Positions 27,401 to 36,382 of a DNA stretch of 64,000 bases are shown piece by piece. The notes under the pieces were generated by a model. That model was not told where the DNA came from and did no database searches. It worked only from the letters and a program-made list of their open reading frames with translations. How positions within the stretch are numbered: position 1 is the first letter of the stretch; each line of letters starts with the position of its first letter. The DNA comes from Symsagittifera roscoffensis (lineage: Eukaryota; Xenacoelomorpha; Acoela; Convolutidae), in the NCBI RefSeq assembly GCF_963678635.1, contig NC_087063.1:8590386-8654385 (forward strand), in the 5' to 3' direction. The translations under genes were made by a program, and so were the position numbers.

Positions 27401-30321
27401 GTCAATGTGGATCTGGAGGACTTGAAGATTACAGGCCCTCGCGAATCAACATGGCCAAGTTGAAACTGGAAGGACAACTCGACGTGGTCGAGTACAGTCG
27501 AATAACCGTGCCGGAGTCGGTCCACATGGGGGATCCGGCAGGGGGTTATGTGGAAATGTTGAAAGCGAGGAACTCCGCGAGAGGGCACCTGATGGCTTGG
27601 AACGAGAAGCCAGCCATGCAAGAATACTTGAAGGGGCTTACGGAGAACTCCAACTTCAATCGAAAAGAATATGGGACAGTAATGTCATCAGAAGCGAACG
27701 AAATTGGATTAGAAAAGTTGCTAGAGATTTCTTGGAGGGCGGCCCTCCAGAAATACTTTGATGAGACGATGAATGCACCTGCGACTGTAGCAGCATACCT
27801 GGCTCATCCTTGCGTGAGAACTGATCTGCAAGTACGACTGGCTTGGTGCTTGATGGGCATCAAAAGGGCGGAGTATGAAGCCAGCAACGACTCGAAATCA
27901 CGAGAACAGGAGCTAGAATTGATGGAAGCTTTACGGACATTGATCTCAAAAGACGATTCAGCGATAGCATGGGCTAAACGGAAGGATGCCCTTTGCTTTG
28001 TCAGGTTTGTGGTGGATCGCATCCCCACTCCTGTGTTGGGAGAATGTGTAAAGATCATTCGGCAAGAGGGAGTTGATTGCGAAAGGTACTTCCTTAGGGC
28101 TCTCCTAGAGCTATATCAGGACATGCCATTGACCGTGCCAAACAAGGAGTCGAATGATATGGAAAGCTATCGCAAGTTGGAAGAAGTGAGAAGATACTCC
28201 AACAAAGAATTGAAAGTGAGTCGAGACTTGATTGAAGCGGTCAGAGGACAAAAAGAGTTTGCAACCCTAGGGAGACTGAAGTCGTTCCAATACGTGTCTG
28301 GCATACCAGGGATGGCGTATAATCCCTTCGTGAACGAAGAAGCCAGGGAAGCATACTTCGACTACGAGCAGGTCACAGTGCTCAACTTCTGGGTTGAACG
28401 AATTAAGGAGATCGGAATGCTGATGGTGGAACAACCCAAGCTGGGAATTATTTTGGAGGAACGAGTAGTCGAACCCTCGATTCCCGAGCTAAAAGGGCAA
28501 GTGAGTTTTGATTGTGGTTCTTGGGACGGTCCCTTGAAAACCAGTCTAGTGGTGATGTGGGAACTCATGAAGCCTTCCTGGTGTCCCCATCCTAACGCAG
28601 GCTTAATCTGGGACATGACCGCGGATGTCATATTGGAAAGGGATGATGATGCGAGTTTACATGATCTGGCCATGATACATCACCTGCTAAGCATGAGATT
28701 GATGAAGAAGAAGAGCAACCCGTCCACGGAGCTGTCCGAGGAAGGTACGTCGAGTGATTGGTTGGAGCGAGGCACATGCTTGGCTCAACATAGTGGGATG
28801 GAAGGACATGTTTGTAACGTGGGACACTGCCTGATTACGCTGAGCGAGCAGCATCGACAACTGGCACGATTGTATGGAAGATTAAGCATGTCAGATAAGA
28901 GTGCCATGGAATTGGTCGCAGACTGCCATGGGGTGACGGACGTAAACCTGATCACAGCCTTGGGATTTTGTAGCATGACGAGTTCGATAGAATCGCTCGA
29001 GCGCTTGGAGCGTGCCCATGAGCTAGTGGCGTCCCTCAGCGTGGAGATATTCCCTGGAGCATTACAGACAGAGCAAAAGATTGGAGGCTGGCGAGAAGCC
29101 CTAGAGAATGAAATGAATCTGAGGGATAGTGAAGCCTATCACAGACCTACTGGTTCAAAATATATGGTGGGTTCAAGCTCTGCGCCATACTGCAATAGCA
29201 AGTATCCTACGCACATGGTGGTGATGGATGCGAGGACGCAACAGGTGTTGGTTGACCAGCTTTTCTCTGTGCCAAAATGCGTGAGGTTGGCCAGAATGTC
29301 AGAGAGGTCATATGACTTGTTGGCAAAGATCTTTCGGGCAGTCCCGAAGAGATCCGAAGGCGAGTTGCAAGACGTTGTGGGTGAAGAGTTCATGATGCTG
29401 AACGAAGGCAACGTGAGTGAGTTCCAGAAGCAGAAAGCGAGTGGAGCGTTACCCACTGAATTCCCCACCATAGAAGAGAAAGACGATCTACATAGAATCC
29501 TGATGGAAGTGGAACCGTTGCTGGGAGCCTCAGGGTATCGGACCCGAAGGAACATAGTGAGAACCCACGGGGAGTATCCTTGCCACTGCTTAGCGCAGAC
29601 GTTGTGGTACCCCAAACGTGGGAACCTGATCCTAATTTGGGACGTGGAGGAGTTGTACTCCACGGGGTTGCCCGATCAGAATCAACCAGTGTCAATCGTG
29701 GTGGTTAGCGCCATGCTAGCAGTGAGATGGTTGGAGGCTTATGCGGACACAAATGAGCAGGAGATGGCCGTGCCGACTCCTGAACAGCTGAGCAACGTGA
29801 AAATGAGTAGTGAATTGGATCTTTTCAGAACCACTTGCAAGGTTCTGAGAATACCTAAAGCCATTGAAAGAATATGGTCAAGGCAAAGATTGATGCCTTG
29901 GTTCCGTGCAGTGATGACATCTTGGATGTATGAACGCGCGAAGCGTCACATGTCAAGGAACACGGAAGCCTATCAATCTTTCCAGCTAGACATAGGACCA
30001 GGAGCCTATAAGAGAGCTTTCCTGACGCATAGAAACGCGGTCACCACTGCGGTGAAGCGAGTAGCTGGAGCGCCTTGTGTTACTGAAGATGAAAAGAAAG
30101 AGGTCTTAAGAGCTGACCTAGAACGAAACGTGAGCCTGTGTCTTCACAACAGCTTTTGCAGGAACCGGGAGCAGAAGGTGAATGTGGACTTACTACCTTG
30201 TTGCAAACCGAGGCTGTTGGAGCAGGAGGGTTGGGGCACGGCCCGCAACTCTCTGGACATGTTAGAGAAAGTTCTGGAAGACAGTGACGCTGAACATCAG
30301 GATGGAGAAATGATGGAATGA
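21454..30321 (+). CDS. Element A ORF2: giant protein with SGNH esterase domains
   Basis: Intact 2,955-aa protein (residues counted from the ATG at 21454; there is no earlier ATG in the open frame, and the element B start aligns). Order: short N-terminal helical domain; coiled coil about 146-226; an SGNH/GDSL hydrolase domain about 395-560 with GDS (S404), GTND (N453) and the DGVH block (D547, H550); a disordered Ser/Thr/Arg-rich linker; a second SGNH-like fold about 868-1045 with VVAGSDY (not GDS) and VAGANDHL; a helical region; an acidic stretch about 1668-1723; a basic Lys/Arg-rich stretch about 1884-1918; and about 1,000 C-terminal residues of unknown fold with conserved Cys/His spots (SWCPHP, YPCHCLAQTLWYP). 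No signal peptide or membrane segment was seen, so it does not look like an Env. SGNH domain 1 has every family motif. Its substrate is unknown. Confidence 0.93.
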   Translation: MGDTNELMEFLSASLGATLDEIYQRLIDCDFTREDPGLAMFVVALLNALGREGRGNRPTEVVLMLAFGESGTAERGRNRLMRWRRGEMSGHDLAREPGLGEQRDHRLGEMPLPVQPAQPLIGAKRQRDGPGPSHSVDSPTAAPPLKRVRVSEIEIQTSETIETLEKKERDQNELCAKLQEYRTIARERDEWKKKFEDLQVAYKEDEIKHLKELYMAKVSQVSPEILASMRSSEGSNDTRPRTTAQELCASRGPEVLDLHASKGHEAPQQTRPSASSQRFTIPDPSDTYLAPQFQESFNQVARAAMDEINRGTERTLARIVPSQRRDHSSDGSERATRTIACSAPGGVFKKSRVVDIRKNLMTRHQFTQVPAEHPRACLNDMSWNPATSDQVIPPGSRHLIIGDSLVRDLNEISVYGQTTTLSFGGASVAQVIKMMEFQGEDRLDTLIIMLGTNDVSRAPVTPENKWEPLLVCLLNELKEKYRPRLVILCTIPPNPLVGTTAADFMNGNVTRWNEMTRNLVRNNPGELRLLDLENMLRMTDHIELTRDGVHFNSQRGRHWINDVFQTQLREVEQELRATGSLARTNSTGGSRVRATVPESLANRLGPLATETVGAVTVAPSSNVRDRLGTAPPPRPQSIGSRLGRSVEQSNRNNSQTASRRNDSPATTNPASTAGSSTSTVPAEGIESGSRLLWNSSDPSHWGQYKTDMSAKLNMNTLTCREDVMRMTGGESPTVSRLYRIPGVDWLLAEQEKFSSSTSLRHADLDGLPHDNTFGPLNTRSLTDVRDRARERTPPVRKGKFQTENKPSNKHHKMFRQFSKPPGQTPGEYSRDYPRTTTVFGDDKRYGNLKAPVGDGLFAAYDPLDMKAAKYLVVAGSDYLYTPRSLFWPDVIFLTAPKLDWGQAIGMMISVRRVVSMEPQVIVVAGANDHLQSRGLLSRLTDGSIPSNEVIGEAIMTLLSAMAEVEAAARQRFTMNVVKVIFVLSPGYAALPEPLQFVYTMVTTIAEGIYNVIIPAPNRVVDPDNYYPHRSELPAVWSDISNAIQGLRDCSTTRLVLDEVLGLELSNFARLLKLRPGVGDDHLLVQQVADDLWFRQMDHKENEQGRMIRKNMTSAEEDLMAMALRTKPHNNIWLYLSPRLCTLGEDAFEHAPAIIKEIHAYLKSLLDARELAGGKMLKLMQDVNTMSLDKFQADVLATKAQYERSDAILGGMGVGWTPSFLSTCYPRASRNLIASFVKDIRKLSIGLVLALYVTFGHENFVKGPANLFTQALADLRLDGLLTLIAMTYGRLGDLLVLLRYPEQLQGPSREFNAQLETASLRKMKDWRTLLLQYLLQQNRSVTGEDKVATNASECKQYCGMPLLTDLAVMMRIDPLALVHGLREFVTVVYGPVMSFAFPDVQVKAYRNSVLYVNLVSVVDCSVLNWVEQSELRKLASDDRLFGRIAEPGWVLMDFNNHFKCRMGREDLSHIQFNPKLWNLRPVVKDTGEAVGVPQLPGAYAHAKENQQTWLPGSRPLPDQCHRYPPIRRMLLGVTSPIIAPRIGAARDAEKRMQKWSGGMEPRFISWNVAAAHTFDFSFPDAWSRKKIKALPSRRPEVSAETWNEVYSSADDLSRLKWSGEAKVVMLEVASESRGGSYVTIEDLAPHGEELVEFLVDDELFYHAGDMAVPARPDSGADARPGPSGPRPKPDADDDELMDQDDNDEGTGSKTEKSGETDLGALERDLLEYRFSEDDDGEVDGSLLLMAPSSFMSPTKEASADLSPIDPISQARECRSRDPQKLLYESPRRRKIEESMKISFLSTLPEEEWERYQMELEGKTGAIWSRVNFMEKSWDVIRRYGTQSIMKVGLNQPIMREVLEKIVSSMESDVLTESVTEDSADDQHVAKKLPVRRARKGLKRLKGRTGSRAMNPKVVKSRANAVVTSLASAGRSGESGQGDTTTLTGGEKENLIPPMLLAGLTVTATRSKKTARTLADTKLEMEVISQCGSGGLEDYRPSRINMAKLKLEGQLDVVEYSRITVPESVHMGDPAGGYVEMLKARNSARGHLMAWNEKPAMQEYLKGLTENSNFNRKEYGTVMSSEANEIGLEKLLEISWRAALQKYFDETMNAPATVAAYLAHPCVRTDLQVRLAWCLMGIKRAEYEASNDSKSREQELELMEALRTLISKDDSAIAWAKRKDALCFVRFVVDRIPTPVLGECVKIIRQEGVDCERYFLRALLELYQDMPLTVPNKESNDMESYRKLEEVRRYSNKELKVSRDLIEAVRGQKEFATLGRLKSFQYVSGIPGMAYNPFVNEEAREAYFDYEQVTVLNFWVERIKEIGMLMVEQPKLGIILEERVVEPSIPELKGQVSFDCGSWDGPLKTSLVVMWELMKPSWCPHPNAGLIWDMTADVILERDDDASLHDLAMIHHLLSMRLMKKKSNPSTELSEEGTSSDWLERGTCLAQHSGMEGHVCNVGHCLITLSEQHRQLARLYGRLSMSDKSAMELVADCHGVTDVNLITALGFCSMTSSIESLERLERAHELVASLSVEIFPGALQTEQKIGGWREALENEMNLRDSEAYHRPTGSKYMVGSSSAPYCNSKYPTHMVVMDARTQQVLVDQLFSVPKCVRLARMSERSYDLLAKIFRAVPKRSEGELQDVVGEEFMMLNEGNVSEFQKQKASGALPTEFPTIEEKDDLHRILMEVEPLLGASGYRTRRNIVRTHGEYPCHCLAQTLWYPKRGNLILIWDVEELYSTGLPDQNQPVSIVVVSAMLAVRWLEAYADTNEQEMAVPTPEQLSNVKMSSELDLFRTTCKVLRIPKAIERIWSRQRLMPWFRAVMTSWMYERAKRHMSRNTEAYQSFQLDIGPGAYKRAFLTHRNAVTTAVKRVAGAPCVTEDEKKEVLRADLERNVSLCLHNSFCRNREQKVNVDLLPCCKPRLLEQEGWGTARNSLDMLEKVLEDSDAEHQDGEMME

Positions 30322-31067
30322 AGATGACGGAGGAAGAGAAGAGAAGGAGAAAAAACTTGATTGTCTTTGTGTGTAGAAACTTGAACAAATCAACCAAGTT
30401 TTGATTATTGAACTTGTGAAACTTTTTGTTTTGATTTAGTTTGGTCAGACCAAACTTTGAAAATTGTTGCAATTGTTAAAATTGTTGAAATTGTTGATTT
30501 TAGTTACTACTATCTATGTATGTATATAAGGAGCATAGGTGAGTATATTTACCTATTTATTCCCGACTGAAGTTTTTAACCTGTGTAAGACACAAATTCA
30601 CTGTGTGGCGACATGGTAAGTTTGAGTAAACTCGCTCGAGAAGGGTGGGTAACTCAATAACTTTCCTAGCCACAGAGTTTCTTAGTTTTAATATTGAAAG
30701 GACCGCATAAATGACTAATTATACTTGGTGAGTGAAGTTAAGTTAATTTTAACGGGTGCGTGGCCGTGCCACGTCCCACTTTTTAATCAGAAGCGAAAAG
30801 AAGTTTTATGGCGAGATGACGTAAGTAGTCAGAAAAGAAATTTTATCTAGGACACTCCTCATGGTGTAAATTTTGTGAAAATGTTGAAAGGCAGTGAGAT
30901 GTAGTACGATGCCATTTGTGAACACGTAGTGAGTTGAGGTGGAGTAGATAAATTTCATTTTCTTGTGCGATTTGTAAGATTGGTTACAGAAAACTGGATA
31001 CCTACTTGACGATAACCCGGTGTTGTGCGATCAATAGGGACATTGATGGAGACTTGTCCGGGGAGTA
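30322..31067 (+). other. Element A 3' untranslated region
   Basis: 746 nt between the ORF2 stop and the 3' LTR. No gene was seen. It ends in the purine-rich motif that abuts the LTR. Confidence 0.7.
31054..31067 (+). other. Polypurine-tract-like motif before 3' LTR
   Basis: TTGTCCGGGGAGTA sits immediately before the TGTG of the 3' LTR, where the plus-strand primer of an LTR element must be. The purine core is short (GGGGAG). Element B has GTCCGGAGAGTA at the same place. The same 12-mer is repeated inside ORF1. Confidence 0.6.
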
Positions 31068-31953
31068 TGTGCCATTCCGCCGGATGACACAGTATAACCT
31101 TCCCGCGACGGAAAAAAAAGTGATTAAAGGCCTTACGAACAGAAAAGTGTTGCGACGGAGGGTCAGAATGTTCTGGAATTTTTATTTTTAAAATTTCGAT
31201 TTGAAGGAGAACATTTCTGAGAAATAGAAAAAAGACGGCCATTTTGAATAAAATAGAGAAAAATCAGAACGACGCCATATTTTGTGACGAACGGTTGTAT
31301 CCGAGACGAGAAAATTACGGAGCCTCTTATCGTGGCAATAACACACGATAAGGACCTTAGTGACGGATATTTGTGGAGACGGAGGCTTCAGTGGGGGGAA
31401 GAGAAATACCACGGAACCCTCCCGGGACACGAAATATAGGAGATAAGAGTGTTGTCTCAAGAAAATCACGGGAGCGGAGGCTTGGTCCCCCAGAGACTGT
31501 TATATGTGAAGGGACTGTGTAAACTAGCCATAACAGTTGCTGTAATGTCCTAGATCTGAATTAAACACCGTTATTATTTAATATTTCAGAGCATGAGTAG
31601 ATAGAGAAAGGAAAAGGTCAATCCATCTCCAATGGATTTAATATAAAACTGTCACACAAAAACATATAGAAATAGGTGGTTCGAGCCGTGTTTTTAATGA
31701 CAATCACGTAGTCTGAGGATCCGAGACTCAGCTATGTGGTTGTGTTCGCATGCAAACGAAAGCTGATCAAAAGTCGTTTGACTGATGGCCTAAAAATAGT
31801 AACTTTTTACTTTGCCCTAGACAGACCAGAAAATCAACTGGCAAGGTCGAGACGGTGAAAAACGAGTGGAATTAAGGTAACTGACGCCTGCCAGTCGTCA
31901 ATAGGTACTTTTTCTACGCTCCGTCGCTGTGTGATATTTGGGCGAATGTTACA
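31068..31953 (+). repeat. Element A 3' LTR
   Basis: Equal in length to 7517-8402 with no differences seen by eye. It is followed by TTC (31954-31956), the right copy of the target site, and then the resumed leader of element B. Confidence 0.95.
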
Positions 31954-32009
31954 TTCAATAAGGTGCCCAAGTGGGGGGCGTTGTTAAGTGTTTTCAGATA
32001 GCTTGCAAC

Positions 32010-32215
32010 CTAGCCGGACCACTAGGAGACTTGACTGGAAGAGGTGACCAGCCGAGTGGGAAAGTGGTTCACAAGGACAGAACCGGACCACTAGGAGACT
32101 TGACTGGAAGAGGTGACCAGCCGAGTGGGAAAGTGGTTCACAAGGACTGAGCTGAACCGCTAGGAAATTTGACTGGAAGAGATGACCAGCCAAGTGGGAA
32201 GGTGGTGCTGGTGTC
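32010..32215 (+). repeat. Three tandem 60-70-bp units in element B leader
   Basis: Units share GACTTGACTGGAAGAGGTGA, then CCAGCCGAGTGGGAAAGTGG; the third is more diverged. ACCACT at the start of a unit can pair with AGTGGT near its end, and CTGG with CCAG inside, so each unit could fold as a hairpin. It may be the counterpart of the structured RNA copies of A and C, although no sequence similarity was seen. Confidence 0.65.
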
Positions 32216-33107
32216 AAGTGCAGTGCACGTCAAGGGGACAACCAGCACGGGATCGCTACAACAAGAAGAGGACGCACAGGAGTGTTCTCAAGTTGGACAA
32301 ACGGGTATCGTTAAAATCTACATTACATTATAGGAAATAAGTGTAAAATTGGATAAGCGGAGCCCCATTGTTTTGAGGAAGTTTTTACACAAGCAGGCCT
32401 GGAAACAGGTCTACGGTTTTCTCTCTAGAGGTTTAGCAGCCGGCGCTTAAGGGATTTTTTGGCTTAAGTGGGGGGCTAAGGAGGGGGGAGGTTAGAAGGG
32501 GGCTGGTTAGGTCAAAGGTTGGTGGTTGTAAAGTGTAAAAAGGGGGGACACATTATAGCAACTAATTGCTCGGCATCGTCGATTTAGTTACAATAGATAC
32601 TTACACGCGTTGGTTATAAGAAGCGGATATCCAAATTTAACATCGAGTTAAGGTAGGTACCCTGGTCGGATCGGTAGGGGGAACGGACATAGACAGTTTT
32701 TGTGATACCCCATAAGATCGCTAGCAGGGGGGAGGAAAACGCGTGGCAATCAGGTACCAGACCTTTTTTCGGACAAATGTTGACATCTGTCAGCTTTGAA
32801 TTTTAGGTGGGTTCATCTCTCTGTTTTTGTAATTTTTCCTGTTTAAATTTTTACGTTTTGATGAAAATTTGTTGTTGGTATTCTAACGAACAGGTGATCA
32901 CAAGATACCTGCGAAGAAGTTGGGGTTTCAAATAGCCTGAAACAACGAAAGGGAGATAAATACAGGGGGGTCAGTATTTGGATTTTGGCCATTAGGTTAG
33001 GGATTTTGGGAAAATTTTTACTAGAGCTCAAGTGGTGGTACACGGTAGAGTGGTTCAAGAGTCCCCACAACGAAGAAGAAGAGATCCTACTATCCAGACA
33101 CTTAGTG

Positions 33108-33835
33108 ACAAGTCTTGGGACAGTACCGAAGAAGTCTTGGGACATTGCAGTCCGGGGACGGTCTTGGAGCAGTACAGTCTTGGGACAGTCTTGGGACAGT
33201 GCAGTCTTGGGACAGTCTTGGGACGGTGCAGTCTTGGGACAGTCTTGGGCCAGAGCAGTCTTGGTACGACACAGTCTTGGGACACTGGTCTTGGGACAGT
33301 AGTCTTGGGACAGTGGTCTTGGGACAGTGGTCTTGGGACAGTGGTCTTGGGACAGTGGTCTTGGGACAGTGGTCTTGGGACAGTGGTCTTGGGACAGTGG
33401 TCTTGGGACACTGGTCTTGGGACAGTGGTCTTGGGACAGTGGTCTTGGGACAGTGGTCTTGGGACAGTGGTCTTGGGACAGTGGTCTTGGGACAGTGGTC
33501 TTGGGACAGTGGTCTTGGGACAGTGGTCTTGGGACAGTGATCTTGGGACACTAGTCTTGGGACAGTGGTCTTGGGACAGTAGTCTTGGGACAGTAGTCTT
33601 GGGACACTAGTCTTGGGAGAGTAGTCTTGGGACAGTAGTCTTAGGGCAAGGGTCTTGGGACAGTAGTCTTGGGACAGTGGTCTTGGGTCACTAGTCTTGG
33701 GACAGTAGTCTTAGGGCAAGGGTCTTGGGACAGTAGTCTTGGGACAGTGGTCTTGGGACACTAGTCTTGGGACAGTAGTCTTGGGACAGTCGTCTTAGGG
33801 CAAGGGTCTTGGGACAGTGGTCTTGGGACACTAAC
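33108..33835 (+). repeat. 14-bp minisatellite, GTCTTGGGACAGTG unit
   Basis: About 50 tandem copies of GTCTTGGGACAGTG. The middle (about 33285-33540) is nearly perfect, while the edges have variants with longer filler such as GGGCAAGG or GGTGCA. Scattered single units continue to about 33930. It lies in the leader of B where A and C have arrays of other short motifs. Confidence 0.9.
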
Positions 33836-34132
33836 AAGAAGTACTGGGACAGCACTGAATAGTCTTGGGACAGTAGAGAGAAAGCTTGGGACAGCACAAA
33901 GAAGTGGAGTGACGGTAGTAAAAGGTCTTGAGACAGGTCGAATTAATTGAATCAAAAGCAATAAGACTAGTTAGAACACGATTGTTATAGGATCAAGAAT
34001 TAGTAGACTTTTAACAAAATCTTAAAAGGAACAGTAAAGTAGTTTTTCTTTTTATTGGCAAAATTTGTTTTCATTAGAATAAGATTTTGTAAATACCAAT
34101 ATTGTAAATAGGATCAATTGTAAATAGAAATC

Positions 34133-36382
34133 ATGAGACGGAGTAGGGTACCGGTGGCTGAAAAAAGATCTACAGAATCAAAGACAAAATATAACTCGTC
34201 GCTGCGTAAAACGGCATCCATGGGCCCAAAAGTAACAAGGAAGAACTTTTCAGTTAACATGGTCAACACGAGGAGTAATACGGAGAACAAATCAAAAGAG
34301 GGCATGGAAGGGAAACAAGCAGAACCCGCCATCGAGATTGACCTAGAGACACCGGACCAGAGTGTGGATGAGGTGGAGAAGAAGACGACGGAGTCAACAC
34401 CGATGCCGAATGCAGAAGAACCAAATCCAAAGTCCATGGAGTTCTCGCCGATAGACACTGTGGAAGACACAACGGGCAACACGCCAGAAACGGTAAAGGA
34501 CGAGTCTCAAGCAAAAAGAACGTCATTTACTGAAAGGTTGGCAAAGATGGTCGGGATGAAACCAAGAGACATAGTGACGGAGGAACCAAAGACCGAGATA
34601 GGCAAAACATTCGGAACAGTTTCCACGAAAACGACAGACACCGACCAAAACGATGACCAGATTAGACCAGGAACAGCAGCCAACAACATGGCAACATCTG
34701 ACCATGAAACAATGTCTCTCGATCTGGGCGATCTGATGGCGAAGCTAGATCAGATCGACAAGAGACTAAAGCACAGCGAGGAGGATAGAGATGTGATAAA
34801 AAAAGACTTAAGATACAACAAACATGAGTACCTGGACATCTGTTTCAATCTAGCGAAAGCGACAGAGGAAAAACTTCAGCAGATGTCGGACAAGGTAGAT
34901 ACCACTGATGGAGAGCGAGACAAGAACATAAAAAAAGACATGCAAGAAACGAAGCATTGATATGACGCAGTGAATAGCCAGTTGGGAGTTTGGAAACGAG
35001 AATGGACACAATGAGTAGGGACCAGGCTGAGAGTTCATGTGCAATACAGGCAAAACTAGACGCCATCTTGAGGAACTCAAGTCACAGGACAGGCCAGCAG
35101 CGGAGCGGACGAAAGGCAAAAGAGTTGACTTCGTGGAACCACAACGGAACAAACGGCAGTCAACACCGTTACCATTAACCCGTGATGCCGCGAGTAGGGG
35201 AGGGCCAAAGCGATTATGAAAAGTGGAACAGCAAACACAACGAGTGGTCCAGGGGACTCCACGACTCACAACAACGTGAGACCGGATATCATGACGTGGG
35301 CAAGTACCCGAGAAATGATGAACAGGACACTAGAAGCCTTCGCCACAAGGAACACCGACTCGAGTGACAGAGGAAGCAACAAGTCCAGGAAAACTTTCAA
35401 AAAACCGAAAGAATTCAAGGATGATTCAGATGGATGCATTGACACTTGGGTAGAAGTCATGAGGTTGCACTTGCAACAAGACAACTTAAACGATGAGAGG
35501 CAAGCATGCACAGCGATACTCAGCAACTTGGGAGGCACGGCATTGAAATGCGTGATTGCGAATAAAGAAGAGGAACGCTACACTGCAGATAAAATCTTCG
35601 AGATATTGTTGAATTGATTCGGGTCAGGCATGAAGGGTCATCAAGCGATGATGCGATTTCAAAAGAGAAGACAAAGGGACGATGAATCGATAGACAGGTT
35701 CCTAGATGATCTTGAGAGCTTGAGACGAAGGAGTGACCCGGAAGAGTCCACCAATAGAAGGAACTTTAGCATCGCCTCAAAGTTCATTGATGGGGTAAAG
35801 AGTGATGACTTGAGAACAATGTTAGCAACATACTATACTCTGTCGAAAGACAGTGCACCAACTCCAGAAGAGATGAGACAGAAGTCGAGAGAGTACATGC
35901 TAATAAAGCCCAAGAAGTACTCATATTCAGATAACAGGAATATGCAAGGGGGGAGCCAACCACAAAGGTCGTCATGGTACAAGCCTAGAGATGACATGGA
36001 CAAACGTAGATCATGCGCGAACTGCGGGTCAGCTGATCATCGCGTGACAGATTGCACAACATACAAGCAGGGCATAAAGAGTCTGTGGTACGCATCAGAT
36101 GAGGAGGACATGAGCCAGATGGAAGAACACGAGTACTATAGTGGCTTAATCATCAAGATAGGTGCAAGATGCTTCTTCTGCAATCAGGAAGGGCACTTTC
36201 GGATGGATTGTCCATTGTTTTGGGAGGCGGTCAAGAACCAGAGTCACCCCAAACATAAATTGGCATTAGCGGCGGTGCAGAATCAGCTAAATAGGCAAAC
36301 CGAGTTTGAAGCAAAAAAACTGCCAACGAACTGCCAGTACGGAACTGCCAACGAAGACAGTGAAGGCGGTAACGCAGGCTAA
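34133..36382 (+). pseudogene. Element B gag, decayed
   Basis: Starts at the ATG at 34133 with a basic N-terminus like those of A and C, a coiled-coil stretch, the capsid-like region, and two CCHC knuckles (CANCGSADHRVTDC near 36020 and CFFCNQEGHFRMDC near 36170). It is broken by a stop at 34958-34960, several frame changes between about 34960 and 35216, and a stop at 35615-35617 where A has an arginine codon. The frame changes again near 36340 into the protease part. Confidence 0.85.

Larger units (their letters stand above)
7517..31953 (+). mobile_element. Element A: complete giant Ty3/gypsy LTR retrotransposon
   Basis: A complete 24,437-bp element. It has two 886-bp LTRs that look identical by eye, a primer-binding site 12 nt after the 5' LTR, a 3.1-kb leader, two intact giant ORFs (3,159 and 2,955 codons), a 3' UTR and a purine-rich motif abutting the 3' LTR. 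It is flanked by TTC at 7514-7516 and 31954-31956, a 3-bp target duplication inside the leader of element B. Usual Ty3/gypsy elements are roughly 5-12 kb. Identical LTRs and unbroken ORFs indicate a very recent insertion that may be mobile, although activity is not shown by sequence. Confidence 0.93.
31954..34132 (+). other. Element B leader, second part
   Basis: Untranslated leader, 2.2 kb. It contains three tandem 60-70-nt units (32010-32215), G-rich stretches near 32450-32560, and a long 14-bp minisatellite (33108-33835). The apparent ORFs across the minisatellite exist on both strands and in several frames because the unit lacks stops. They are not genes. Confidence 0.75.

Noticed and set aside
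21454-30321. ORF2 as a retroviral envelope gene
   Set aside because: No signal peptide, furin-type site or membrane anchor was seen, and the recognisable domains are a coiled coil and SGNH hydrolases.
33032-33610. Open frames of 75-192 codons with Gly/Leu/Trp repeats on both strands
   Set aside because: They arise because the 14-bp minisatellite unit has no stop in several frames. They overlap each other on both strands and match nothing.
33108-33835. CRISPR-like array
   Set aside because: The repeats are directly adjacent 14-mers without unique spacers, there are no cas genes, and the context is eukaryotic.
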